Source of the DNA: Exophiala sp. HKRS030
Lineage: Eukaryota > Ascomycota > Eurotiomycetes > Chaetothyriales > Herpotrichiellaceae
Assembly (NCBI GenBank): GCA_023897205.1
Contig: JAHWDD010000006.1
Coordinates: 2,232,001-2,296,000 of the forward strand
DNA: 64,000 nt
Reading direction: 5' to 3'
Below, piece after piece: positions 34,289 through 47,900 of this stretch. Numbering within the stretch: the first letter of the stretch is position 1; the number at the start of each line of letters is the position of its first letter. Position numbers and translations under genes: made by a program. Under the pieces are notes generated by a model, which saw only the letters and a program-made list of their open reading frames with translations, was not told where the DNA came from and made no database searches.

Positions 34289-35305
34289 TCATGGTGCCTT
34301 ATTTCGGATCCTGTTCCAGATAGTGTCGATGATTTGAAAAACGGCGGTGACGGCTTTCAGCGTGCTCTCGTCAATTGACATAAATCCGTAGCGCTGCTGG
34401 ATTTTATCAGGATGCCATCGTACTCGTTCGACCTTGATGGCATTGGTGAAGAGGTCTTCTGTCACTTCGTCTGGATCAAGGTTTGCTGTCCCTTTCTTGA
34501 TGAACCGCTCCACTTCATCTCCATTTACATCTTTGCGTTTGCCAGACTCCACGGGCCATGCAATTTTATTGCGAAGAAACATTTGCTCAGCATCATCCTC
34601 TGATGTTGGGCGATTCTGTGCTAATGAGTGCATCTCATCCCATCTTTTTAAATAGTCCTGCCACAAAGCTTGCCATCGCTTTTGATCTTTCCGTTTCTGG
34701 CCGCGCCGGAGGCTTGCTTCGATTTGGGAGTCGAAAGCAAAATCATGATGGGGCGATTGTTGATGTGTCCGCTGCCTAGCCTCTTCTTCACGTATCTTTT
34801 GCTTTTCTTGTTCTCGTTGTCGTCTGTTCTCTTGCTTGGCCGCTTCTATGCCTTCCCAGCTCTTCTCCCACATCTTTCTCCGAACAAACTGCGCATATTC
34901 TTCATCAGTCATGCGCTCCAGCTCGCCTGTTTCTTCGTCTTCGTAGGTATTACGGTAATTGTGGATAGGCTGTCCATAGACTCCTTCCCAAAAGGCCGCA
35001 CCCTCATCGTCTCCAAGAGCATCAAAAAGTGACTCGCGAAATGCTTGATCGGAAGGCAAGTTGGACGACGACTGATGGTGGGAAGGTGGTGAATCAGGTC
35101 TGTGCCTGGAAGACCGATGGCGCTTTCGGCTTCTGTGTGATGAATCGTGCGGGCTCCTACGCTTGTGTCTTCTCAGATCACCATCGTCACCAGATTCATC
35201 GTCCCTGGCCGACTTGAATCGAAATCGCTTCGACCGGTGCTCGTGGTGTGCGTTGTCATTGTGCATCGTCTCAGGCTCTCCCGATGCCTTAGACTCTTCA
35301 GACAT
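34289..35305 (-). CDS. NFKBIL1-like protein
   Basis: A single exon of 338 residues. The N terminus is a charged RS/H-rich region (HEHRSKRFRFKSARDD, RRSPHDSSHRSRKRHRSS), as in splicing-related proteins. From about residue 90 it matches the conserved part of NF-kappa-B inhibitor-like 1: FWEGVYGQPIHNY, then MTDEEYAQFVRRKMWEKSW, a long charged helix, and at the end ERVRWHPDKIQQRYG followed by VFQIIDTIWNRIR. The WHPDK element resembles the HPD of J domains. Animal homologues have been tied to mRNA processing and innate signalling; in fungi the role is unknown. It shares a 243-bp divergent promoter with arginyl-tRNA synthetase. Confidence 0.85.
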   Translation of the reverse strand: MSEESKASGEPETMHNDNAHHEHRSKRFRFKSARDDESGDDGDLRRHKRRSPHDSSHRSRKRHRSSRHRPDSPPSHHQSSSNLPSDQAFRESLFDALGDDEGAAFWEGVYGQPIHNYRNTYEDEETGELERMTDEEYAQFVRRKMWEKSWEGIEAAKQENRRQREQEKQKIREEEARQRTHQQSPHHDFAFDSQIEASLRRGQKRKDQKRWQALWQDYLKRWDEMHSLAQNRPTSEDDAEQMFLRNKIAWPVESGKRKDVNGDEVERFIKKGTANLDPDEVTEDLFTNAIKVERVRWHPDKIQQRYGFMSIDESTLKAVTAVFQIIDTIWNRIRNKAP

Positions 35306-35548
35306 GGTGCGACCAAGCCGCCAGGTATATCACCTGAACAGTGATGACCCCGGAGAATGCTGCATTGATGTCTTTGGGGGAGGGAAACGCTTCGAGCGCA
35401 CTAATCTACGAATAGTGTCGAACAATGACACAATTTGGGATAAGGCTGACTGGAGAAATGTTGTTCCGTATCCGTTATGCCAAGATATCAACTTTTCAAT
35501 TGGCTCAAGGGCGTTTCGCCTTGAAGAAGATGTGACTCTACAAAAAGA
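35306..35548. promoter_or_regulatory. Short divergent promoter NFKBIL1-like / ArgRS
   Basis: 243 bp must serve both genes. I see no long repeat in it; plus-strand frames through it belong to neighbouring shadow translations. Confidence 0.5.
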
Positions 35549-37684
35549 ATGCCCTTGTGTCTGTCTCGTTTTCGCTCAGTCCATTCTCGCAAGACCTCTG
35601 ACTATCTCCTCTCACTCCAACCGACTGCTAGATCTCACTTCCGAAACTACCATAGAGCAGCCACTTTCAATTCTTGTGGGTCACATCGCAGTACAGCCTG
35701 GAATATCGTTACAGACCTCAGACCTCACCATCGACAAAGATTTTCCCTATCTGCTGTTTCAAGGTCCACCATGGCTTCAGGACTAAGTGATAAGATAACT
35801 TCACTCTCTATAGAAGAGATGGCCAAGGCCAAGAATCCCGTCGACTTCTACCGACAGCATATCGCCGAGAGGATAGCTCCGATTGTAAATCGCAAAGATA
35901 CTGAACTTGTTCCTTTGTTGCAATGGACCGCTACGCTAGATAAGGGGGACTTAATGTTGCCGGTCGCCGCCCTCCGTGTCAAAGGCAAACCACCCCAGGA
36001 TCTGGCCAAGGAGATAGCCGAAGCATACCCCCAGTCGGAAGACACGCTTGCCACGGCGACCCAGGCTGGTCCTTTCGTTCAATTCTTCTTCAAGCCCGAG
36101 CACCTGATCAAGACCGTTATCCCCGAAATCCTCCACACTAAGAACGCGTACGGTACCAATCCCGCTTCTGGTTTGAAAGATCCATCAGATCCCTCAAAAG
36201 GGCAAAAGCGAGTCGTTATCGAATTTTCTTCACCAAACATCGCCAAAGAGTTCCATGCAGGTCATCTTCGAAGTACGATCATTGGAGGCTTCCTTGCCAA
36301 GCTTTACAAGATTATGGGCTGGGAGGTAATCAGGATGAATTATCTTGGAGATTGGGGAAAGCAGTATGGGCTCTTGGCTAACGGTTTCAAGCAATTTGGA
36401 AGCCAAGAAGAGTTGGACAAAAATTCAATCCAGCACCTCTTCCATGTCTATGTCAAGATCAGTAAGATCAAGAGCGAGCAAGATGAGCCCATCAATGCTC
36501 TCAAGAAGGAGATTAAGGAAAGGAAGCTCAAGGGGGAGGATGTAACGGCTCTGGAGGAGAAACTTGCGCCATTGGTTGAAGCCAGTGAGGACGAAAAAGC
36601 TCGAAAATACTTCAAAAGTATGGAAGATGGAGATCCGGAAGCCCTCGCATTATGGCAACAATTCCGCGATATGAGCATTGAGAAATATCAGAGGACGTAT
36701 GCACGACTCAACATTGAATTTGACGTATACTCTGGTGAATCACAGGTAAAGGCCGAAAATATCAAAAAGGTTCTTGATAACCTGCTGGCAAAGAAGATTG
36801 CTGAGGAGTCTGACGGTGCACTTTTGATCGATTTTGCCAAACACGGAGCAAAGAAACTGAACAAAGCGATTATCGTTCGACGAGACGGAACGCCATTGTA
36901 TCTGACTCGGGATTTGGCTGCTATCCTAGAAAGAAGCGACAAGTACCACTTCGACAAGATGATATACGTGATAGCTGACCAACAAAATGAGCACGTGGCT
37001 CAGCTTTTCAAGACCACAGAGATCAGTGGCCATAAAGAAATCGCCGATAAATGTGAACACATTTCTTTCGGAATGGTCAAGGGTATGAGCACTCGACGAG
37101 GTACAGTCAAATTCCTAGACGACATCATCCAAACAGTCAAAGAGACCATGCTTGAAGTGATGCAGAAGAACGAGAAGAAGTATGAGCAATTGGACGACCC
37201 TGACGCTGTGGCTGATATCTTGGCCATCACCGCAATCATGGTGCAAGACTTGACTGGCAAGGTTCGCAATGGGTACGAGTTCAATATCAATCAGATGACT
37301 GCCTTCGAAGGAGATACTGGCCCATACTTGCAATACGCGCACGCGCGACTATGCTCAATCGAACGCAAAGCCAACGCGGACATAAGTGGCTTGAGTTCTG
37401 CCGACTTGTCGCTGCTACAGGAAGTCCATGCTATCAATCTTACCCGGTCGTTGGCACAGTATCCTGACGTAGTTCTGAACACGCTCAAGACACGCGAACC
37501 TGCAACGCTACTGACCTATCTCTTCAAAATGGCCCATGCACTGAGTTCAAGTTATGATCATCTGCAGGTTGTGGGCAGCGAGCCCGAGCTACAAAAGGCT
37601 CGATTGGCCCTGTACGAGGCTGCCCGGCAGGTTTTGTGGAATGGCATGACCTTGATCGGCCTGAGCCCCGTACAGCGAATGTAA
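35549..37684 (+). CDS. Arginyl-tRNA synthetase, probably dual-targeted
   Basis: A single exon of 711 residues from ATG 35549, or 637 from ATG 35771. The class I signature HAGH is at residues 236-239 of the long form (EFHAGHLRST); the KMSKS equivalent is the degenerate GMSTRRG near 512. An Arg-tRNA-synthetase N-terminal domain precedes it, and a DALR anticodon-binding domain closes the protein (PYLQYAHARL onward, ending SPVQRM). The 74 residues before the second ATG have many Arg/Ser/His and few acidic residues, like a mitochondrial presequence, while the second ATG has an ideal context (CCACCATGG). Leaky scanning would give mitochondrial and cytosolic enzymes from one gene. The enzyme charges tRNA-Arg with arginine. 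Confidence 0.94.
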   Translation: MPLCLSRFRSVHSRKTSDYLLSLQPTARSHFRNYHRAATFNSCGSHRSTAWNIVTDLRPHHRQRFSLSAVSRSTMASGLSDKITSLSIEEMAKAKNPVDFYRQHIAERIAPIVNRKDTELVPLLQWTATLDKGDLMLPVAALRVKGKPPQDLAKEIAEAYPQSEDTLATATQAGPFVQFFFKPEHLIKTVIPEILHTKNAYGTNPASGLKDPSDPSKGQKRVVIEFSSPNIAKEFHAGHLRSTIIGGFLAKLYKIMGWEVIRMNYLGDWGKQYGLLANGFKQFGSQEELDKNSIQHLFHVYVKISKIKSEQDEPINALKKEIKERKLKGEDVTALEEKLAPLVEASEDEKARKYFKSMEDGDPEALALWQQFRDMSIEKYQRTYARLNIEFDVYSGESQVKAENIKKVLDNLLAKKIAEESDGALLIDFAKHGAKKLNKAIIVRRDGTPLYLTRDLAAILERSDKYHFDKMIYVIADQQNEHVAQLFKTTEISGHKEIADKCEHISFGMVKGMSTRRGTVKFLDDIIQTVKETMLEVMQKNEKKYEQLDDPDAVADILAITAIMVQDLTGKVRNGYEFNINQMTAFEGDTGPYLQYAHARLCSIERKANADISGLSSADLSLLQEVHAINLTRSLAQYPDVVLNTLKTREPATLLTYLFKMAHALSSSYDHLQVVGSEPELQKARLALYEAARQVLWNGMTLIGLSPVQRM
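35771..35779 (+). promoter_or_regulatory. Internal start of the cytosolic ArgRS form
   Basis: ATG in the context CCACCATGG, near the eukaryotic optimum. It lies 222 nt into the open frame and immediately before the conserved enzyme start (MASGLSDK). The upstream ATG at 35549 has a weaker context (AAAGAATGC). Confidence 0.6.
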
Positions 37685-40031
37685 TACCCTAGCTGTCGAT
37701 ATGCACGCGAAGGAAGACTCGTGTTGGACATGCCTCTCTAGATCAGTCGAGCGGAGTTATTCGGGATTTTATTGCTGCAGAGGGTGGCTTGCGCTTACTA
37801 TCTTTCGGAAATGGGGTTCCAGACTCTCGAAGGGAAACAAAGCGACCAGGGTCCTAATGCAGGGTATGAATGAGGAAGGATCAGGTATGTCGGAGCTATG
37901 GGGGAACTGCTGCGGTGGACTTCCGGGCTCTCAGCCGAGGAGCCATGTTGCTAAGCAGGTCGAGCAGAGGATCGATTTCTTGTTCTCTCACACGCTGATG
38001 TATGTTCATGCAACTGTCCAGGCTAAGAGGTGCTAGTCAGGGCAGGGCCTGGTACTAACGTCACAGTGCGTTGGGCAGCGATGGCACTCAGAGATTCTGT
38101 CAACAATGTTTAGCTGGAAGTGTTCGTGTGCTCTATACACCGAGTAGTATCTAGGGAGTTTGAGGATGATTCCGAAGAGTTTCAGGCTGATATGGTCATC
38201 GATGCGAAAGGGTTTCTGACTGGATGAAGTCTCGTTGGCTGATATGCTCGGGGGTCAGTCATCCCATCAGCCGGCAACACAGCATCAAGTGTCCATTGTG
38301 TAACATAGACCTAGCATAGATTTGACGCGGACCATCGAGGGGCAATTGCTATCGGCATTGCCTTCTGCAGACTGGCTCCCCGCGTTCGTATTCAGCCAAC
38401 TGCTTGCTGGCAAACATGCTGTCGTATCACACTACCATCCCTGGCGGGACACACTCCACGTTTCGTGACACCTGGAGGACGCTCAACGGCCATGGCTCAT
38501 TATGATCATGCAGATATCATCACAGCGTCAAACCCTGATCATCGTGGGCGAGCGATAGGTGGCCGAGTTCTGGAGAGGGAGTGCTGACGTTGCGATATGA
38601 GGAGGCGAGAGGCACAAGCCAGACGGATGCGAAGGTTGTGTTGACGAGCTCGTGGTCACCTCGAGTGGCAATGGCTATTCGCAGAGAGGAGTTGTGCACA
38701 GCGATAGAGCGTCTGCAAGTGCCTCCAAGTGCCTACAAATTCTCGCTCGTCGGGCTTCAATTGGCCTATATCGACCATTCACAAGACAGCGAGCAACACC
38801 AACCCGCACATCACGCAACTAATACGACACCGGTTGGCTTTGGCACATTCTGCTCACACGCAGTGATCAGCATTCGCCAATGCCACTGCTGCTGGCAGCA
38901 GCCTAGAAGACACGATACCCCTGCCTGCAGCACTCTGCTGCTGCCTCCGGCTTCTGTTCGTCATATTGCAGCCAAACAGGCAGAGACTGCTCACAACTTT
39001 CCCTCGCCGTTCGTCTCGTCTCGTCTCATTGCTCCCTCCGCGTCGCCTGCCTGGTAGCCAGGGTGTGGTGGGGTTGAAGAGGATGACTCGTTGCCAACGG
39101 TCAAAAAGAAATCCATCTACTCGTACAGGTGCATTGGACTCTTCTCCCCTTCTTCCTCCACTCACTCCATCTTTTCATCGTCTCTACTGACATTTTCGAG
39201 TGAGAACTGCTGTTCTTCCACTACTTGTTGTTCCTTTGACGTACATCTCTGCGGCCTTCCTTCGTTTCGGCACACGCACTCTCGGCGAGCAAATCAAGAC
39301 TGCACACGACTACGACGTCAGCCAAAACGAACCTGGGATTGTGTCGGACCTCTTTTCGCGCATACTCCGCAGCCATACAACTATACAGACTGGGCGTACA
39401 ACGCTGCGCATCAGCGGCTTGGTGCAGTATTTCTACAAACATATTGGCACAACACTTGGGAGGTGAAACATAGCTGCGGCAATACCAAGCTGAGGCCGTT
39501 CAGTCCACCCAGTAAACCCTCCGAGGTCTGGGTGACCAAGTTGGCCGAGGGAATCGAAATGGCATCCCTTCAGGACGAGTCGGACTGAAGAGTTAAGACC
39601 AAACCACACGAGACAAGTCAATTTTGACTCACCGCGCCAGTTCCATTCACGGAATGTCAAAGGTTTTAAAGAACGTTACCTGCAGAAAGTGTCTGAGAAA
39701 ACAGGAAACACTCAAAAACCAACAACCGAACAATTGAATAACTTTCGCCCCACGAAACAGTGCGGAACGAGCCTCCAGCCACGACCCGCGCCTAAGAGTT
39801 GGCTTATCCTTGCGGCCAAGGGGAGAGAAACACGGGCTCTCCTCGCTTATTAGTCGATCAAGTACTTGGTGACCAGGTTTTGGAGGCCCTCCTTAAGTCA
39901 CTCCACCCAGAACGATCGGCCTCCTCTACACTCTACGAGTAGCACTCAGGACGACATTCCTGACCAGACATCACTACAAATAGCATTAACCTCCTCCCAC
40001 TCAAATACAACCATCTTTCACCACCGCGTCC
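37685..40031. other. Long gene-free region, probable long leader
   Basis: 2.35 kb without a frame that has a domain. Downstream of ArgRS it has GC-mixed unique sequence; from about 38900 it becomes pyrimidine-rich, which would fit a long promoter and 5' untranslated leader of the Ser-rich gene at 40032. Frames at 38581-39057 and 39091-39588 look like chance. Confidence 0.4.
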
Positions 40032-42014
40032 ATGCCAGATATTGAACGGCGCCGTCCTCGAGTAGCCACAGTTGAGGATTGGGACGAAGAAGCTCAGACA
40101 ACCCTCCCTGGCTCTCGAACTTCTGCCAATGTTGCCATTAAACGATCCCAACAAGAGTTGAGTGCTCTGCAAGAGCAGAAATCATCTCACGATGGTTTCG
40201 ACTCAGGATACGTTAGTCGAGCCGACACCTTGGTCAGCGAGTCTTCTACTCTCTCACGGCGCAAGATGCCAGAACTGAAGCTCGACACGGCTGCCGTCCC
40301 AGAAAGGGCACGGCAACCTTATCATGTACCTTTCTCAGCACCTGGTAAACCTGTATCACGTCGCAAGTCTGGATCTCACAGCAAAGAGGTTCCTGTAGAC
40401 CAGCTTCGGCCCGCCAAAGCCAAGTCATTCGTGCACCAGCCCGGCGCCTGCTGGGTGTGTGACCAATATGGCAAGCATATTGATATAAAGCAAGAGATGT
40501 CTCGGGCGTCAAGCGTGGCTCCTCCGCCACCTTCTTCAAAGACAACCAGGCAGACTGCGCCGCGAAGCGCAAAGGATGACGACGCTCTACCTGTTAGATC
40601 AAGACGCGTCTCTACGTCCAGGCAACCAAGGCCGCTGAGCATGATGCCCCAAGCAATTCCCCTTCAGTACATGAGCTATGGTCCGCCTGTCGCTACATCT
40701 GGCTGGGGCACACCAATCACGCCCTCTATCCCTTATAATTCCGTCCCATATGCATACCCTCCGCCATCGCCCATGCCTGGCACCTCCTTTGCTCCCTTCC
40801 CGCAAATGCCACCCTATATGGACGTTGCACCTCCTTCGGAACCCCATTCAGCCAGAGCAAGTCGTCGCTCGAGTCCAGCCCGAAGATCATCTACGTACGG
40901 AGACCCAGTAATCAGGCAGACCTACGCTGATACTGGCACGACTAATCTGGAGAAGGTCTCCTCAAAGGAGAACCGACCAGTACTGACTTCTCGGAGATCA
41001 AGCCGAGTTATGGACGAAGATCGAATCAGTATGCCGCCACCGCCTCCACCGCCTCCGCAACCGAAGCCCCAACCGTCTGAGGTTGTTCTTGTGCGCCGGC
41101 CTAGCGCTCGGAGGTCTAAAACATACCACCCTACAGAAGCTCCTCTGAGGGAGCGCTTTTACGAACCAGACGACGATTTTGACGTTCCAGACTCTCGACC
41201 ACCTCTTTCACCCATGAGGTCACGGCGAGAGTCTCACTCCCCATCTCGACCTCCGACTTCATATAGGGGCCCTTCGAATATCGAGGCCCGCGATCGGCCT
41301 GGTCTTCCCAGAAAGTCCGTGTCGTACTCTACACCGACAGCCACCACAAAGGTTGCTTCCAGCAAGGCCGGTGCAACTCCTCGTCGAACTACAATGCCAT
41401 CATCCATTATACCCCTTGAGCAGAAAGAACTTGAGGCCGAACAATACCAAAATAGAAGGAGTAAGACCTCAAGTGAATTGACTGCCGAGGCTCTTCGAGA
41501 TCTGAACAAACGAAACTCGAGCTCAAGATCTGAGACTGGTAGTAGCTATAGCCATAAAAGCCACCAGTCTTCGTCAAAGGACTCCTCGGGCCGTGGTAGA
41601 AGCCACACAAGCGGGACGAGAACTAGCATCACTCTTCCTGGAGGCCTCAACATAGGCATTCCAACTGATTACATGGACAAGGAGGGTCGGCCACTCAGCA
41701 TCAGCGTTGGCGGTCTTGTCCTGTCGGTGGGCACCGAGGGTAAGGAGGTGCCTAGGGTGAGAGAACAAAAAAGGATTGAAAGGGCACCAAGTGAGGCTAG
41801 TCGCGCATCTCGTAAGAGCATGTCCAGCAACATGTCTAGTCGGGATCCAGTTCATCCCTCGCGGCGACTTTCTCATATTGAAGACCGCGTCCCAAGCTTG
41901 AAATCAAGCGCACAGCCCAGTCGGGCTCCAAGCGTCAATGGCCGTGGCTATGATTACCGACGGCAGAGTGTTGACTATGGCAAGAACATTGACGATGCCG
42001 TTTATGGAGCATGA
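40032..42014 (+). CDS. Ser/Pro-rich protein of unknown function
   Basis: A single exon of 660 residues from the ATG of MPDIERRRPRVATVEDWDEE. It is dominated by Ser, Pro and Arg (SRRSSPARRSS-like), with a proline run around residues 336-344 and many potential phosphorylation sites, so largely disordered. The few ordered-looking islands are the N-terminal 20 residues, a cysteine pair in GACWVCDQYGKH near 137-148, and a C-terminal block around 538-575 (TSITLPGGLNIGIPTDY, then SISVGGLVLSVG). The regular hydrophobic spacing of the last block suggests the conserved core. No transmembrane segment or signal peptide. I recognise no family; it could be a scaffold or cytoskeletal adaptor. Confidence 0.82.
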   Translation: MPDIERRRPRVATVEDWDEEAQTTLPGSRTSANVAIKRSQQELSALQEQKSSHDGFDSGYVSRADTLVSESSTLSRRKMPELKLDTAAVPERARQPYHVPFSAPGKPVSRRKSGSHSKEVPVDQLRPAKAKSFVHQPGACWVCDQYGKHIDIKQEMSRASSVAPPPPSSKTTRQTAPRSAKDDDALPVRSRRVSTSRQPRPLSMMPQAIPLQYMSYGPPVATSGWGTPITPSIPYNSVPYAYPPPSPMPGTSFAPFPQMPPYMDVAPPSEPHSARASRRSSPARRSSTYGDPVIRQTYADTGTTNLEKVSSKENRPVLTSRRSSRVMDEDRISMPPPPPPPPQPKPQPSEVVLVRRPSARRSKTYHPTEAPLRERFYEPDDDFDVPDSRPPLSPMRSRRESHSPSRPPTSYRGPSNIEARDRPGLPRKSVSYSTPTATTKVASSKAGATPRRTTMPSSIIPLEQKELEAEQYQNRRSKTSSELTAEALRDLNKRNSSSRSETGSSYSHKSHQSSSKDSSGRGRSHTSGTRTSITLPGGLNIGIPTDYMDKEGRPLSISVGGLVLSVGTEGKEVPRVREQKRIERAPSEASRASRKSMSSNMSSRDPVHPSRRLSHIEDRVPSLKSSAQPSRAPSVNGRGYDYRRQSVDYGKNIDDAVYGA

Positions 42015-43458
42015 CCTTGAGAGGTGCAAATGCAGTGCTCGCATCTCAAAATCCTTTACATTGCTGTAGTCTCATTATGGGCGGTTATCTCTTTGTCTTG
42101 CTTTTTTTGCTTTTCTGACTTGTCGTTTTCCTATAACGAGGGCCTCATCTCCTTTCGAGTTGGGGGACAACGCATGCGATGACCTATGAATATGATAGTC
42201 TCCTATGTTCTTACTGTGTGTACTGTTCTACTGGATGATGGCCTTTTTTTTCAACACGGCCCAATCGTCTACACATTTCGGGCATGGAATGATTTGTTTT
42301 GCGGAATTCTTCTTCAATTTCTTCCCTAAAAGCAGATGCGCCTACAAAAGCTCACGACACCAAAAAGAGTCAAGGGTGGACATCGAGAGTACCCAAAAGT
42401 TGGGGCCGGCAGAACTGCTTGAAAGTTTTCTTATTGAACATTTTGTTGAAGATGTTTATGACATTCTGGTTGCCTCCGAGGAAGTTAAGATGCCTCGTCA
42501 TGTTGTTGTTTTGAAGCTTCAGCAAACAAGCAAGCGAGCAAGCGAAGGAAACGAACAAGCCTTGAAATTGTCTTGGGAAAATAAGAATTTCCTCCGTACT
42601 TGATCTCGACGAGACCACTCCTTTTTTTTTGTGTATGTACCTTGCACTGATTTTGTTTCTTTTTGTTGGTTTTGAGATTACCTTATACTCTTATCGTATC
42701 CCGTTTTTCTTTGGAAAGTGACCAGAGATTGAGATGATGATGATGATGATGGTCGATGATACCTTTCTTGAGAGGATTGGGGGAATCGTCGAGATTTGAG
42801 ACTCGACCGACCATGCTGGTTTCATGGTTTGAGTTGGGGGATTCCTCCAGGGTGGAGAGAAAGGATCTTGTGCATGGGGCACAAAGACATGAGTGTCTCT
42901 GGCAATCTGCTGCTGCTGCTGCTGTCGGCACGATGGATATGTTGGAACGAGACCAGGTTAGGTATCTTGATGTACGGACAGTCTCTCTTCTGGTGGTGGA
43001 CGACCTGAAGACTCCAAGGGAAGTTATCTGGCTCACCATTGCCGCGATGGATGGATGGCCATCATAAAAAGGTCGACATATTAGGTATCGATAGGTCAAG
43101 AAGAAGCAAAAGATTGAAAAATACTCAAAAGATTCCAGATCTCCTTCAAAAAAAAGTCCCTGGTTTAATGAAGTCTTATTGAAATCATCAGCGCTGCTAA
43201 TCCATACATGGACTGAAAAGTAATTGAAGAAATGCTTTTGTTTGTTTGTTTTTTCCACATCTACCTGGCAAAATAGTCCTCTTCCTTGGTGATGAAGTGG
43301 GGGTATCAAAGAAGTTACATATCACATCGTAACACGTCGTAAAGAAATTCTCTCAAAGTGATGTATGGTCATCATAGTCGTCGTCATCATCATCATCAAG
43401 TCTCGCGAGAATCGAGCGTCAACCAAATATAGTGACATCCTTCTTCGTGATCCTCAAA
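42015..43458. other. Convergent 3' region, Ser-rich gene / DIM1
   Basis: 1.4 kb between two stop codons without a supported gene. It holds T-rich 3' untranslated sequence, a GAT run at 42733-42751, a CTG run at 42907-42924 and a TCA/GTC run near 43380-43398. The minus frame 42683-43309 crosses these repeats and has no domain. Confidence 0.45.
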
Positions 43459-44995
<1,537 letters not shown>

Positions 44996-47900
44996 ATGGC
45001 ATCGCGACGGGATTTCTTGAGCCAGCAGGCCCCCGAAAATTATGTCGCTGGTCTAGGTCGAGGCGCGACTGGATTTACCACACGATCTGATCTCGGTCCC
45101 GCTAGAGAAGGCCCCAGTGCAGAGCAGATACAGGAAGCGCTTGCTAAGAGAGCAGCACAACTGGGCGCTGCGCCTCCTACCGCTTATGGAGCCGCGGGAA
45201 AGAAGCCGGACGAGCCAGAGGAGGACGACGAACGATTTCAGGATCCTGACAACGAGACTGGCCTGTTCGCCTTCGGGCAGTACGATAGAGATGATGACGA
45301 GGCGGATAGAATATACCAGGAAGTAGAGGAGAAGATGGAAAGACGGCGGAAAGCCCAAAGGTTAGTACACTCTTTACCCCCAACCCTTGCCCTCTGTCAG
45401 AGAAGCCTGTGGTTTATCTTTTCCACTCCTGGGTGAGCAGATTACCGACATAACTCCTTCGCGGTCCTCTAGGGAAGCACGAGAACGAGAAGAGATCGAA
45501 GAGTACAATCGAAAGAACCCAAAGATAGCAGAACAGTTTGCAGACCTCAAGAGACCACTCGCTGCGATAACCGACGAAGAGTGGGCCAATCTCCCTGATC
45601 CTGGCGACCTCACGGGCAAGAATCGAAGATCGAAACAGAACTTGAGACAGCGATTTTATGCCGTTCCAGACAGTGTGCTGGCTGGTGCGAGAGACTCAAC
45701 GGAAATGCAGACGACTGTTGAAGATGACGGCGCAGAGAGTGCAGTGAGGGCCGACAATAAAGATGGGACGATGACAAATTTTGCTGCAATTGGTGTTGCG
45801 AGAGACAAAGTGCTCAAGGCTAGGTTGGATAGAGCAGCGCAAGCAGATGCTGGGACTGGGACAGCGACTGCAATCGACACCAAAGGCTACTTGACTAGTC
45901 TGAACACCGCAGAATTCAAGGCTTCGGAGTTGGCCGTAGGAGACGTCAAGCGAGTCAGAGTTCTGCTCGAGTCGGTCATCAAGACTAACCCCAAACATGC
46001 CCCTGGATGGATCGCCATTGCACGTTTGGATGAGTTGGCTGGAAAAATTGTTTCTGCCAGGAAATTGATCGCTCAAGGATGTGAGCAGTGTCCCAAGAGT
46101 GAGGATGCGTGGCTGGAAAATATTCGACTCAACGACAATCATAACGCGAAGATTATTGCTGCCAACGCTATCAAGAACAACGAACGATCAACGAGACTAT
46201 GGATCGAAGCGATGAAACTAGAATCAGATCCTCGAGCCAAAAAGCGAGTATTACGGCAAGCCATCGATCACATTCCCCAGTCCGTTGCAATCTGGAAGGA
46301 AGCGGTGAATCTGGAAGAAGATCCTGAAGACGCCAAGTTGCTGCTTGCCAAAGCCACTGAGATTATCCCCCTTTCAGTCGAGCTATGGCTTGCTTTGGCA
46401 CGTCTGGAAAGTCCTGAGGCTGCCCAGGCTGTGCTAAATAAAGCACGAAAAGCCGTGCCAACCAGTCACGAAATCTGGATCGCTGCAGCGCGGTTACAGG
46501 AGCAGATGGGCAATGCGAACAAGGTCAACATCATGAATCGTGCTGTCAAGGCTCTTGTCAAAGAAGGGGCTATGCTCAAGCGTGAAGAGTGGATCGCCGA
46601 AGCAGAGAAATGCGAAGGAGAGGGCGCCGTGCTCACCTGCGGTGCCATTATCCGAGAGACACTCGGTTATGGACTTGACGAGGACGACGACCGCAAAGAA
46701 ATCTTCAAAGATGACGCCAAGGCTAGTATGGGCCGAGATCGGTTCGAGACTGCTCGCGCTATATATGCTTATGCACTCCGTATCTTTCCCACGAGCATGT
46801 CACTATGGATCGAGGCGGCAGACCTTGAAAGACATCATGGCACGAAGGAAGCGCTGTGGCAGGTTTTGGAGAAGGCAGTCGAAGCTTGCCCGACATCTAC
46901 GAAGCTATGGTTGCAGCTTGCTCGGGAACAATGGTATGCAGGCAACGTCGACGACGCTCGCCGTGTCCTCGCGAGAGCTTTTAATCAAAACCCGAAATCC
47001 GAGGAAATTTGGCTGGCGGCGGTCAAGCTGGAAGCCGACGCAAAACAGGTCGACCAAGCCAGAGAATTACTTTCTACAGCAAGACAGCAAGCGTCGACGG
47101 AGCGTGTGTGGTACAAAAGTGCTGCATATGAGCGACAACTGGGCAATATTGACGTTGCTCTTGACCTGGTTCTTCAAGGTCTTACTTCCACCGTTGTCGA
47201 CAAGAAAGAGACTCGATTTCCCCGTAGTGCGAAACTGTGGATGATCAAGGGTCAAATTTACGAAGACAAAGGTATGGTTCCGCAGGCGCGCGAAGCATAT
47301 TCGCAAGGCACGAGAGCTTGTCCAAAGTCAGTGCCACTATGGCTTCTGGCAGCACGACTCGAGGTGAAGGCTGGCATCATCATCAAAGCTCGATCAGTGC
47401 TTGACCGGGCTAGACTGCAGAACCCAAAAAATCCTGAGCTTTGGGTGGAGAGTATCAGGATCGAATTGAATACCAAACCGCCGAACACTCAACAAGCGAA
47501 GACCTTGATGTCAAAGGCACTTCAAGAGTGTCCAAAGTCCGGCTTGCTGTTGTCGGAGAATATCTGGACACTCCAGCCTCGAACTCAGCGTAAGCCTTTG
47601 GCCCTAGAAGCCATCAAGGCTGTGGATAACGATGCTATACTCTTCGTAACGATTGCGCGAATCTTTTGGAGCGAACGACGCCTCGATAAAGCGATGAGTT
47701 GGTTCGAGAAAGCAATTGTATTGGATTCTGATCTTGGAGATACGTGGGCGTGGTATCTGAAGTTTCTCATGCAACATGGCACTGAGGTGAGTAGTCGTCA
47801 CACTTGCGTGATTGGGGGTGACTTAAGACTGACAACAGCACAGGAGAAGCGAGAGGACGTCATCAACAAATGTATAGCAACGGAGCCGAAGCATGGAGAA

